A stretch of 41,648 bases of DNA, taken from assembly GCA_902773995.1 (NCBI GenBank), contig CACYGL010000005.1, positions 1-41,648 on the forward strand, read 5' to 3'. The notes under the pieces are model-generated. The model made no database searches. It had not been told where the DNA came from and was given only the letters and a program-made list of their open reading frames with translations. Below are positions 7,823-16,414 of this stretch, in pieces (the stretch's first letter is position 1; each line of letters opens with the position of its first letter). The position numbers were made by a program, and so were the translations under genes. This DNA is from an uncultured Coriobacteriaceae bacterium. GTDB taxonomy: Bacteria > Actinomycetota > Coriobacteriia > Coriobacteriales > Atopobiaceae.

Positions 7823-8533
7823 ATGTCTACGTACACGCTCGATGGTTTAGCCCGTCTGGTGGACCACACGAACCTCCACCCGGACGCAACAGAGGACGAT
7901 ATGCGTAAGCTCTGCGATGAAGCAAAGCGCTACCACTTCAAGATGGTCGCAGTGAACCAAGTGCAATCCAAGTTCTGCTCGGAGCAGCTGGCGGGGACGG
8001 ACATCGACACCGGCGCCGCAATTGCCTTCCCCCTTGGCCAGACCAGCATTGCCGCCAAGGAGTTCGAGACAAAAGACGCACTTGCGAACGGCGCGAACGA
8101 AATCGACTACGTAGTAAACATCACGCAGGTCAAGGTCGGGAACTGGCCATACCTCGAGGAAGAGATGCGCACGATTGTGGACGTCTGCAACAAGGCGGGC
8201 GTTCCCTCCAAGGTCATCTTCGAGTGCTGCCTGCTCACGGGCGAGGAGAAGATCAGACTCTGCGAAATTGCACGCAAGATTGAGCCAACCTTCGTCAAGA
8301 CCTCGACAGGATTCTCTAAGTGGGGCGCCAAAATCGAGGACGTTCGTCTCATGAAGGAGCATGTGGGACCAAACGTGCAGGTGAAGGCTGCCGGTGGAAT
8401 CCGCGATGCGGATACGTTCCTCGACATGGTTCGCGCGGGTGCCACGCGCATTGGCTGCTCCGCGGGCATTCCCATCATCGAGGAGCTCAAGCGCCGCTTT
8501 GCGGAGCAGGGCATTGATTCCATCGATCTCTAG
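7823..8533 (+). CDS. deoC: Deoxyribose-phosphate aldolase
   Basis: 236 residues. Cleaves 2-deoxyribose 5-phosphate to glyceraldehyde 3-phosphate and acetaldehyde. The Schiff-base lysine is Lys159 in FVKTSTGFS; the proton-relay residues are Asp96 (NEIDYVVN) and Lys188 (VKAAGGIR). AAAGG precedes the ATG. It is transcribed divergently from the PTS operon and is followed after 10 bp by an RmlD-like reductase. Because it shares an intergenic region with a hexose PTS, it may act on a related sugar phosphate rather than only in deoxynucleoside salvage; this is inference. Confidence 0.96.
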   Translation: MSTYTLDGLARLVDHTNLHPDATEDDMRKLCDEAKRYHFKMVAVNQVQSKFCSEQLAGTDIDTGAAIAFPLGQTSIAAKEFETKDALANGANEIDYVVNITQVKVGNWPYLEEEMRTIVDVCNKAGVPSKVIFECCLLTGEEKIRLCEIARKIEPTFVKTSTGFSKWGAKIEDVRLMKEHVGPNVQVKAAGGIRDADTFLDMVRAGATRIGCSAGIPIIEELKRRFAEQGIDSIDL

Positions 8534-8543
8534 GGGGCATCCC

Positions 8544-9413
8544 GTGAAACCAAAGGTCATCGTCACTGGCGCGAACGGCTACATCGCGAGCCTAGTGCGC
8601 CTCTACAACGCAGGCTCCTTCGACTTCACCTGCGTAAGCCACTCTCAGCTGGACTTCTCAAAGCCAAAGGACGTTGCCTCCTACTTTGAGAAGGCCGACT
8701 TCGACCTTGTATTCCACACGGCGGCAAACGCCACGACGGCTGACTGCGCGAGAGATCCCGAGGGAACCCATCGCATCAACACCGAGTCTGCCATCGAGAT
8801 TGCACGCGTGTGCGACGCGCGCAACAAGAGGATGGTGTTCCTCTCCACAGAACAGCTGTTTAACGGGAAAGCGCAGCCGGGACCCTTCACGGAGGTCGAG
8901 GAGCCGCAGAGCGTCACCGACTACGGAAGGCAGAAGGCCGAGGTTGACTCGTGGATGAGGGCAAACCTCAGCAACTACGTGATCTTGCGGCTATCGTGGC
9001 AGTTTGGCCTGCCCATGCCCCACGTGCGCGTGTCGCCCGGCATCCTTGGCCGCGTCTTGACGGCCGTGAGAACGGCCATGCCCACCAAGTTCACAGTAAA
9101 CGAGAAGCGCTGCATGACATACGCCCAGCATCTGGCGGACGGATTTGGGAAGCTCGCCGAGGCGCCCAGCGGCGTCTACAACGTTGCGAGCGAGAACGAC
9201 CTCACAACCTACGATGCCGCCCGCTTCGTAGCCAAGAGACTCGGTTGCAGCGACACCCAGGTGGAGGAGCTCATTCTCCCCGACCGCGAGCGGTACGCCG
9301 ACCGTTTTCGTGACTTCCGCCTCGATGGGAGCAAGGCAAGGGCGCTGGGCGTCCCACTGACATCGTTCGAGGAGGATGTCGATACCTGCCTGAGGGACTT
9401 CGGCCTCCTTTAG
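8544..9413 (+). CDS. RmlD-like NAD(P)-dependent sugar reductase/epimerase (extended SDR)
   Basis: 289 residues from a GTG at 8544, 10 bp after the deoC stop, with AGGGGG upstream. The Rossmann motif TGANGYIAS is at residues 8-16 and the SDR catalytic pair is Tyr127/Lys131 in DYGRQK. The C-terminal half resembles dTDP-4-dehydrorhamnose reductase (RmlD). A rhamnose-synthesis role is possible, but no other rml genes are present and coupling to deoC suggests a catabolic or salvage reductase. A longer reading frame starting inside deoC is rejected because the family fold begins at VKPKVIVTGANG. Confidence 0.85.
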   Translation: MKPKVIVTGANGYIASLVRLYNAGSFDFTCVSHSQLDFSKPKDVASYFEKADFDLVFHTAANATTADCARDPEGTHRINTESAIEIARVCDARNKRMVFLSTEQLFNGKAQPGPFTEVEEPQSVTDYGRQKAEVDSWMRANLSNYVILRLSWQFGLPMPHVRVSPGILGRVLTAVRTAMPTKFTVNEKRCMTYAQHLADGFGKLAEAPSGVYNVASENDLTTYDAARFVAKRLGCSDTQVEELILPDRERYADRFRDFRLDGSKARALGVPLTSFEEDVDTCLRDFGLL

Positions 9414-9442
9414 GCGTAGGCCCACTCCCCACCTGGGCGCCT
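9412..9442. terminator. Weak hairpin between convergent genes
   Basis: AGGC...GCCCA pairs with TGGGC...GCCT in the 41-bp gap between the rmlD-like gene and the minus-strand Nif3-like gene. The stem has an asymmetric bulge and no clear T run. Confidence 0.3.
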
Positions 9443-9454
9443 GGCGACGGTCGC

Positions 9455-10324
9455 TCAGGCGGGGATAACGTACTTGTAGGTGTCACCCTTGGGCACAAAG
9501 TCCACGCGAGGGCAGGAATCCCCAAGCGCCTTCGGAAGCCACTGCGTCATATACTCCATGCCGGGCTCCTCGAGGTTGAAGTGCCCAACGGTAATGGCAC
9601 ACTTCCCCAGCCCAAGCATCGCTGCATCCCGGATGTACTCGCAGGTCGTGAAGTCGATGAACTCCATGGTCACCAGCGCGTCAATGGACTCCTCGTCCAT
9701 GCGGTTAATCTCGGCGGTGTCGTGCTCGGGAACGCCCAGGATGTGCATGGGGATTCGGACGCGGCTCACGGGCACGGAGGCATCGCCGACGATCCTGGTG
9801 CCGTTAAGACCAAGCTTCTTGACGAGCAGCTCCGCCAAATCGCGTCCGGTGGTGGTGGGCACCGCATAGTCAAGTGCCCGGAACGTGTCACCAACGCGGT
9901 TGCCGGTCCAGCCAAGCTTGTCGGCAAAGCCATAGAAGATGCCGTCGGCGCGCGTTCCGTCGGGGGTCGGGATACCCGCGTGGATGTAGTCGTGGCAGCG
10001 CCAGACCGTGCCGGCCCACTCGTCCAGCAGGCGGAGTTTTACGTGGAAAGCGGTGTTGTGGGCCAGCACATCCCTGCGGTCCCCATGATTCCAGAACAGG
10101 GCCTCGTGGGAGATGACGAGGTTGGCCCCCAGCTCCTGCGCGCGTCGGATGACGTCGACCGTGGGCCAGATGCAGGTCACGATGCCCGTGCACTCCACGC
10201 CGAGACGGTCTTCTCCGTACGTGACGCGGTCTCGCGTGGTGGCAGGGTCTATCGGCAGGCCGGTGTCAAACGCCAGGTTGCCGCAGTACGCAATGACCCC
10301 CTCGATAACCTCTCCTACCAGCAT
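9455..10324 (-). CDS. Nif3-like dinuclear metal centre protein (DUF34 family)
   Basis: 289 residues. The motif LVISHEALFWNHGD (His73, Glu74, His80) matches the metal-binding segment of the NIF3/YqfO/YbgI family, whose members bind two metal ions and form hexamers. Members have been labelled GTP cyclohydrolase 1 type 2, but the physiological role is unsettled. The start at 10324 has AGGGGGAAAG upstream and lies 8 bp after the stop of the ABC transporter gene, so the two are probably cotranscribed. No PII-like insertion is visible, so this is the short form. Confidence 0.85.
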   Translation of the reverse strand: MLVGEVIEGVIAYCGNLAFDTGLPIDPATTRDRVTYGEDRLGVECTGIVTCIWPTVDVIRRAQELGANLVISHEALFWNHGDRRDVLAHNTAFHVKLRLLDEWAGTVWRCHDYIHAGIPTPDGTRADGIFYGFADKLGWTGNRVGDTFRALDYAVPTTTGRDLAELLVKKLGLNGTRIVGDASVPVSRVRIPMHILGVPEHDTAEINRMDEESIDALVTMEFIDFTTCEYIRDAAMLGLGKCAITVGHFNLEEPGMEYMTQWLPKALGDSCPRVDFVPKGDTYKYVIPA

Positions 10325-10332
10325 CTTTCCCC

Positions 10333-12168
<1,836 letters not shown>

Positions 12169-12209
12169 CGCGGCTAATTCACAAACAGGCGGGACGTAAC
12201 GGCCCCGGA

Positions 12210-12542
12210 CTACTTCAGCTCGAACACTCCCCTGATGGCAGACATGATGTTGAGCATTGCGTCACGGCCGGCGACCCCAACGAGCCGGTACCCACGGGCC
12301 GAGAGGTCAAGACAACGCAGCTGCTCTACGCAGGCGTAGCCCTTCACTGGGCTCTTCCCCATGTCGATATGGAGGGGGTACCCATTGTTCGTCGTAGTCA
12401 CAGGGACCACTGCCGTCATGCTGGAGCGGCTGTTGAAGCCATATCCACTCACAACGACGGCCGGCCGGTACTTGGCCGGCTCGTGACCGTAGGCCGGGCT
12501 AAAGTCCACCTCGACGATGTCACCCTGTTCGAGATGAGTCAC
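12210..12542 (-). CDS. mazF: MazF/PemK-family endoribonuclease toxin
   Basis: 110 residues from GTG at 12542. The start overlaps the antitoxin stop in the sequence GTGA, and GGGGAGG lies about 9 bp upstream. The PemK fold is recognisable: QGDIVEVDFSPAYGHEPAKYRPAVVVS, then TAVVPVTTTNN. MazF toxins cleave mRNA at short motifs when not bound by antitoxin. The overlapping arrangement ensures cotranslation with MazE. The next gene downstream, the ABC transporter, starts 41 bp away without an obvious terminator. Confidence 0.9.
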   Translation of the reverse strand: MTHLEQGDIVEVDFSPAYGHEPAKYRPAVVVSGYGFNSRSSMTAVVPVTTTNNGYPLHIDMGKSPVKGYACVEQLRCLDLSARGYRLVGVAGRDAMLNIMSAIRGVFELK

Positions 12543-12838
12543 TCCACGACCTCCCCGCCAACATCCTCGCCCCAATCCACCTCGGTGGGCTGGGAAGCAT
12601 CCTCGTGCCCCCTGAAGAGGGAGTCAATCGACACGTACGGAGCGTCGCAATAGCACCTGTGGCTCTCCTCGACGGGGCGCAGCAAGATGAAGGGGCCATT
12701 CTCATCTGTCCCGCAGCTAATGCTGAGATTGGACCCAACGGCAAGTCGCAGCGAGTCACAAACCGCCTTGGGAATGCGCACCGCCTTGGATGCGCCCCAG
12801 GAACAGAGCTTGGCCTCGCACTCCTCGGCAACTGGCAT
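12539..12838 (-). CDS. mazE: MazE-like (AbrB/SpoVT fold) antitoxin
   Basis: 99 residues. The N-terminal SWGASKAVRIPKAVCDSL is the swapped-hairpin DNA-binding motif of MazE/AbrB proteins; the acidic C-terminus (EVDWGEDVGGEVVE) would wrap and inhibit the toxin. GGAG lies about 10 bp before the start, and the two adjacent palindromes just upstream (12858-12879) are suited to autoregulation. Confidence 0.88.
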   Translation of the reverse strand: MPVAEECEAKLCSWGASKAVRIPKAVCDSLRLAVGSNLSISCGTDENGPFILLRPVEESHRCYCDAPYVSIDSLFRGHEDASQPTEVDWGEDVGGEVVE

Positions 12839-12857
12839 AGCGCAAACTCCAATCCAA

Positions 12858-12879
12858 AAGATATCTTGAGAGATATCTT
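12858..12879. promoter_or_regulatory. Doubled palindromic operator of the mazEF module
   Basis: AAGATATCTT is immediately followed by GAG and AGATATCTT, giving two GATATC-centred palindromes 12 bp apart. Position (20 bp before the mazE start) and symmetry fit binding of the MazE/MazEF complex. Confidence 0.6.
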
Positions 12880-12991
12880 ACCCCGTTGCGAGATGAGACA
12901 ATCGCCACACGCCAGCGTCATGGCAACCAGGCGCATTCTTGATGTCAAGGCCCTGCGCCCCTCTCGGCGTGATACAGTGAAGCCACAGGAA

Positions 12992-13067
12992 ACGCGCTGT
13001 TACTGACGGATAATCGTGGGACACCACGGGGAAGCAGCGTGAACACAACCCGCCGACCGTCTGGGCA
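12992..13067 (+). promoter_or_regulatory. ZTP (ZMP/ZTP-sensing, pfl-type) riboswitch
   Basis: The order of conserved parts matches the ZTP riboswitch as I know it: CGCTG then TTACTGACGGA, the GTGG-GACA-CCAC hairpin, GGGGAAG and the closing CAGCG, then after a linker CCGCCGACCGTCTGGGCA. CGCTG (12995-12999) pairs with CAGCG (13035-13039). It lies upstream of the two genes that consume ZMP (AICAR ribotide), exactly where this riboswitch is expected. Ligand binding would disrupt the overlapping terminator and switch the operon on when ZMP accumulates. Confidence 0.88.
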
Positions 13068-13105
13068 AGCGCACCTGAGTGGGTGCTTGCCCGCTGCTGT
13101 CTTTT
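13063..13105 (+). terminator. Regulated terminator of the ZTP riboswitch
   Basis: GGGCAAGCGCACC (13063-13075) pairs with GGGTGCTTGCCC (13081-13092), apart from one bulged G, followed by TGTCTTTT. The left arm begins with the conserved GGGCA of the riboswitch, so ligand-bound RNA and terminator are mutually exclusive. Confidence 0.8.
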
Positions 13106-13148
13106 GGGGCCGGGCCCGCTCGCGTGCGCACGAGAGAAGAGAGGACCC

Positions 13149-13784
13149 ATGGAGGATCTGCTCGAGCTACTGCGCGACAACCCCTATCCCGGACGCGGCA
13201 TTGTGGTTGGCAGCCACTGCGTCTACTACTGGATCATGGGACGCAGCTCCAACAGCCGGAACCGCGTGTTTGTGAAGACCGAGGACGGCATTCGTACCGA
13301 GGCGTACGACCCCGCGCTTCTCGAGGACCCCAGCCTTATCATCTACCACCCCGTTCGCACCATGGGCAAGGACCTCGTGGTGACCAACGGCGACCAGACC
13401 GACACCATCGTCGAAAAGGGCGACTTTGTCGCCGGCTGCATGGCACGCGAGTACGAGCCGGACAAGCCCAACTACACGCCGCGCATCAGCTCGGTGCTGC
13501 ACCCCGATGGCTCGTTTGAGCTCTCCATCCTCAAGCGCGCGCGTGACGGGCGCTGCGCACGCGAGTTCTTCTCGTACGAGGGCACCGATGGCGGATGCGG
13601 CTACTTCATCAGCACCTACCAGGGAGACGGCAACCCGCTTCCCAGCTTTGCGGGTGAGCCCATCCACGTGGGAATGGGGAGCCCCGAGGAGGTCTGGGCG
13701 GCGCTCAATCCCGATAACAAGGTCTCGCTCTACACCAACGTGGAGGGCGAGGTGCGGATCTTCAACAAGAACCTCGGCGACTAG
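13149..13784 (+). CDS. purO: IMP cyclohydrolase, stand-alone PurO-like (IMP_cyclohyd family)
   Basis: 211 residues from the ATG at 13149 (GAGAGG upstream). NPYPGRGIVVG, then YWIMGRSSNSRNRVF and SLIIYHPVRTMG match the IMP_cyclohyd family, first known from archaeal PurO, which closes FAICAR to IMP in the last step of purine synthesis. It replaces the N-terminal domain of ordinary bifunctional PurH. The separate formyltransferase follows after a 311-bp gap filled with large hairpins, and both lie downstream of a ZTP riboswitch. Confidence 0.88.
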   Translation: MEDLLELLRDNPYPGRGIVVGSHCVYYWIMGRSSNSRNRVFVKTEDGIRTEAYDPALLEDPSLIIYHPVRTMGKDLVVTNGDQTDTIVEKGDFVAGCMAREYEPDKPNYTPRISSVLHPDGSFELSILKRARDGRCAREFFSYEGTDGGCGYFISTYQGDGNPLPSFAGEPIHVGMGSPEEVWAALNPDNKVSLYTNVEGEVRIFNKNLGD

Positions 13785-13895
13785 GGGTGCGGGTGGGAGC
13801 GGACGGCACCATGTGCCCGCCTCAAACAGTCCTCGCCACGCTTCGCGTGGCTGCGGAACTCGGCTTGCACATGGTGCCGTTCGCTCCCGCACCCC
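13784..13895. repeat. Large hairpin 1 after purO with a structured loop
   Basis: Arms 13784-13816 and 13867-13895 pair almost completely (ACGGCACCATGTGC with GCACATGGTGCCGT, then GGAGCG/CGCTCC and GGGGTGC/GCACCCC, with a GGGT bulge). The 50-nt loop contains CTCAAACAG, a nested GCCACGC-TTC-GCGTGGC hairpin and GAACTCG. The left arm starts at the last bases of the purO stop codon. Too long and complex for an ordinary terminator; no T run on the plus strand. Confidence 0.85.
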
Positions 13896-13912
13896 TTGTC
13901 GCCTCCACCCCC

Positions 13913-13982
13913 TGACGTAGCTGCAGCTCTTTTTGATTTGCTTGCGTGTCACGGCTGATGGTCTTGCAGCCGTACTACGTCA
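13913..13982. repeat. Hairpin 2 between purO and purH
   Basis: TGACGTAG (13913-13920) pairs with CTACGTCA (13975-13982), and an inner GCTGCA-type pairing continues the stem. The loop contains CTTTTTGATTT. It sits between the two larger hairpins. Confidence 0.55.
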
Positions 13983-14006
13983 AGACTTGTCGTTCTTCTC
14001 CGCTGG

Positions 14007-14073
14007 CCTTTGCCTCTTTGCCTGCGGCGAGTTCGCGAAGCGCTGTTTGAGCCCGCAGGCAAAGAGGCAAAGG
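14007..14073. repeat. Large hairpin 3: perfect 21-bp inverted repeat before purH
   Basis: Arms 14007-14027 and 14053-14073 are perfect reverse complements (beginning CCTTTGCCTCTTTGCC). The 25-nt loop, read on the minus strand, is CTCAAACAG-CGCTTCGCG-AACTCG, the same blocks in the same order as in the loop of hairpin 1, although the arms are unrelated. It ends 22 bp before the purH start. Confidence 0.88.
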
Positions 14074-14095
14074 TACAACACGGGAAAGGAAATGT

Positions 14096-15274
14096 ATGAA
14101 CTCGCTTGAACTCAAGTACGGCTGCAATCCCAACCAGAAGCCTGCACGCATCTTCATGGCGGATGGCTCCGAGCTTCCCGTTACGGTGCTCTCCGGCACG
14201 CCGGGCTACATCAACTTCCTCGACGCCCTCAACTCCTGGCAGCTCGTGCGCGAGCTGCGCGAGGCAACCGGCATGCCCGCAGCCGCGTCATTCAAGCACG
14301 TCTCGCCTGCTGGCGCCGCAGTGGGGACGCCGCTTTCCGAGGAGGACAAGAAGGCCTTCTTTGTGGACGACGAGGGCGAGCTCACGCCCATTGCCTGCGC
14401 CTACATCCGTGCGCGCGGCGCAGACCGCATGAGCTCATTTGGCGACTGGGCGGCCCTCTCGGACACCTGCGACGAGCGTACCGCCCTCTACCTCAAGCAC
14501 GAAGTCTCAGACGGCATCATTGCTCCGGGCTACACGCCGGAGGCGCTCGAGATTCTGCGCTCCAAGAAGCACGGCAAGTACAACGTGGTCCAGATTGACC
14601 CCAACTACATCTGCCCCGCTGTCGAGCACAAGGACGTCTTTGGCATCACCTTCGAGCAGGGACACAACTTCTCGAAGATTGACCGCGACCTTCTCGGCAA
14701 CGTGGTCACCAAGAACAAGGACATCCCGGAGGCCGCCAAAATCGACATGATCGTGAGCCTCATCACCCTCAAGTACACGCAGTCCAACTCTGTGTGCTAC
14801 GTGAAGGACGGCCAGGCCATTGGCGTGGGCGCCGGCCAGCAGAGCCGCATTCACTGCACGCGCCTTGCCGGCAGCAAGGCCGACACCTGGTGGCTGCGTC
14901 GCCATCCCAAGGTGCTTGGCCTGCGCTTTGTTGACGGCATCCACCGTCCGGACCGTGACAACGCCATCGACCTCTACATCTCTGAGGAGCACGACGACGT
15001 CCTTCGCGACGGGGCCTGGCAGCGCGTCTTTGCCGAGAAGCCCGAGGTTCTGGGCGCGGACGAGAAGCGCGAGTGGCTCGCCCAGCAGACCGGCGTGACG
15101 CTGGGCTCCGATGCCTTCTTCCCCTTTGGCGACAACATCGAGCGCGCGCACCGCTCCGGCGTGAGCTACGTTGCCGAGCCCGGCGGCTCCATCCGCGACG
15201 ACAACGTAATCGAGGTCGCCGACCGCTACGGCATGGCCATGTGCTTCACGGGCCTGAGGCTGTTCCACCACTAG
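14096..15274 (+). CDS. purH: AICAR formyltransferase, stand-alone PurH C-terminal-type
   Basis: 392 residues, formyltransferase domain only; the IMP cyclohydrolase domain of ordinary PurH is missing and is supplied by the upstream purO-like gene. Catalytic Lys67-His68 are in SFKHVSPAGAAVG; KYTQSNSVCY and GAGQQSRIHCTRLAG are the other signatures. It converts AICAR ribotide and 10-formyl-THF to FAICAR. ATG at 14096 with AAGGAA upstream; an overlapping ATG at 14092 reads into an early stop. It should respond to the ZTP riboswitch if read-through crosses the hairpins. Confidence 0.95.
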   Translation: MNSLELKYGCNPNQKPARIFMADGSELPVTVLSGTPGYINFLDALNSWQLVRELREATGMPAAASFKHVSPAGAAVGTPLSEEDKKAFFVDDEGELTPIACAYIRARGADRMSSFGDWAALSDTCDERTALYLKHEVSDGIIAPGYTPEALEILRSKKHGKYNVVQIDPNYICPAVEHKDVFGITFEQGHNFSKIDRDLLGNVVTKNKDIPEAAKIDMIVSLITLKYTQSNSVCYVKDGQAIGVGAGQQSRIHCTRLAGSKADTWWLRRHPKVLGLRFVDGIHRPDRDNAIDLYISEEHDDVLRDGAWQRVFAEKPEVLGADEKREWLAQQTGVTLGSDAFFPFGDNIERAHRSGVSYVAEPGGSIRDDNVIEVADRYGMAMCFTGLRLFHH

Positions 15275-15317
15275 AGTTTGGGCTTAGGCCTCATAAACGG
15301 CGCCCTTGTCTTTCTCG

Positions 15318-15357
15318 CCGTCCTGCCTGTCTCCCTGGCAGGACGGTGAGTTGCTTT
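15318..15357 (+). terminator. Intrinsic terminator after purH
   Basis: CCGTCCTGCC (15318-15327) pairs perfectly with GGCAGGACGG (15337-15346), followed by TGAGTTGCTTTATT. Confidence 0.75.
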
Positions 15358-15379
15358 ATTCGGGCTGCTTGCTTCCTAC

Positions 15380-15414
15380 TGTAGCTACATTCTTATATAA
15401 TGTAGCTACATTCT
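15380..15414 (+). promoter_or_regulatory. Promoter and doubled operator of the Phd/PIN module
   Basis: Two identical perfect palindromes TGTAGCTACA (15380-15389 and 15401-15410) lie 21 bp apart, two helical turns, each within the direct repeat TGTAGCTACATTCT. A consensus -10 box TATAAT (15396-15401) sits between them. AAGGAG precedes the antitoxin start. This is a textbook autoregulated toxin-antitoxin promoter. Confidence 0.75.
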
Positions 15415-15425
15415 AAGGAGACGAC

Positions 15426-15713
15426 ATGGCAACAGCACTTACACCCGTTGGGGTCCGGGAGGCAAAGAACCGCTTTAGCGAGCTCGCCACAGAGGTGAAT
15501 GCGACTGGCCGAGCACTGGTTGTGCTGCGAAACAACAAGCCCTGGGTGACGATTGCCCCAGCAGACGCCGAGTCGGCTGAGCGGAGAAGGCGTGCAGAGG
15601 CGCTCAAGGCCCTCACGCAAAGCATCGAGTCGGCAGCGGATGAACCCGCCTGGGACGCATCCCTCTCGGACAAGGAGCTTCTGGGGGAAGAGAGGGAGAG
15701 GCGCTTTGGCTAA
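15426..15713 (+). CDS. Phd/YefM-family antitoxin
   Basis: 95 residues. The N-terminal VGVREAKNRFSELATEVNATGRALVVLRNNKPWVTIAP is the Phd/YefM dimerisation and DNA-binding fold; the C-terminus is charged and probably disordered until toxin-bound. It overlaps the PIN toxin start by 8 bp and is preceded by a doubled operator. It would repress its own promoter and neutralise the toxin. Confidence 0.9.
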   Translation: MATALTPVGVREAKNRFSELATEVNATGRALVVLRNNKPWVTIAPADAESAERRRRAEALKALTQSIESAADEPAWDASLSDKELLGEERERRFG

Positions 15714-16137
15714 GGTTGTCTTGGATACAAACATTGTTCTCGACTACCTCAGCGCAGGCCGGCCGTGCCACGCCGAGGCAGCTAGTTTGCTTGAGGGCCT
15801 CATCGAATGTGACGTTGTCCCCGTGGTTCCTGCCGGCTGCCTCAAAGACACGTATTACATCTTGCGTCGGCATTACCACAACGAACCACTTGTACGAGAG
15901 CGCTTGGATGCATTCCGCAGGGTTGTTGAGGTACAGCCGCTCACAAACGAGGTGCTTGATGCGGCGTTCTCATCGGACGAGCCGGACCTTGAGGACGCCA
16001 TGGTACGTGCGACTGCAGAGCTTCTCGGCGCCAAAGCGATTATCACGCGTGATGCAACGGCATACCGTGGCTCGAGCGTGCCCGCCATGGACGCCGCCGT
16101 CTTCTGCCAGTCGCTTTCCCCTTCCTTCCCTCAATAG
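15706..16137 (+). CDS. PIN-domain ribonuclease toxin
   Basis: 143 residues from a TTG at 15706, which overlaps the antitoxin stop and has GGGAGAGG just upstream. PIN acidic residues are visible: Asp7 in VVLDTNIVLDYL, the EPDLEDAMV segment and ITRDATAY. VapC-like toxins of this fold cleave RNA with Mg2+. The longer reading beginning at 15553 lies inside the antitoxin gene in another frame and is rejected. The pairing of a Phd-type antitoxin with a PIN toxin is common. Confidence 0.88.
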   Translation: MAKVVLDTNIVLDYLSAGRPCHAEAASLLEGLIECDVVPVVPAGCLKDTYYILRRHYHNEPLVRERLDAFRRVVEVQPLTNEVLDAAFSSDEPDLEDAMVRATAELLGAKAIITRDATAYRGSSVPAMDAAVFCQSLSPSFPQ

Positions 16138-16171
16138 CAAATCGTCCATCGCCGCTCCTTTCCGTTCTCGT

Positions 16172-16248
16172 TCTTTATCGGTATCTGTGAATGTCGCCTC
16201 TCGCTACCTGGGTAAATGTTGGGCCGACTTAGCAGAAACCGATAAAGA
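16172..16248. repeat. Inverted repeat in the gap after the PIN toxin gene
   Basis: TCTTTATCGGT (16172-16182) and ACCGATAAAGA (16238-16248) are perfect 11-bp arms around a 55-nt loop, flanked by purine/pyrimidine-biased sequence that partly continues the pairing. The gap 16138-16414 holds no gene. Confidence 0.5.
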
Positions 16249-16338
16249 GCGGAGGAGAAGGGGAAGAGAGCGAGGAGAGGAGAGAAGGGCAAGGGGCGTC
16301 TCGCAGGCAACGACGTTGGAAGCCAGCCTAAGGAGCAG

Positions 16339-16376
16339 GCCACCCCGGATGCCCTGAGCGTGGCATCCGGGGTGGC
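16339..16376. terminator. Strong 15-bp hairpin after the TrkA operon
   Basis: GCCACCCCGGATGCC (16339-16353) and GGCATCCGGGGTGGC (16362-16376) pair perfectly around an 8-nt loop. It lies 38 bp after the trkA stop on the minus strand. No T run follows on either strand, so termination is likely but not certain. Confidence 0.6.
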
Positions 16377-16414
16377 GGCTTACCGCAATAGACATCTCGG
16401 TGACAAGGGACCAC

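Noticed and set aside
8394..8543. N-terminal extension of the RmlD-like protein overlapping deoC
   Set aside because: The 50 extra residues are Arg/Ser-rich, lie inside deoC in another frame and precede the Rossmann motif; the GTG at 8544 has a proper ribosome site.
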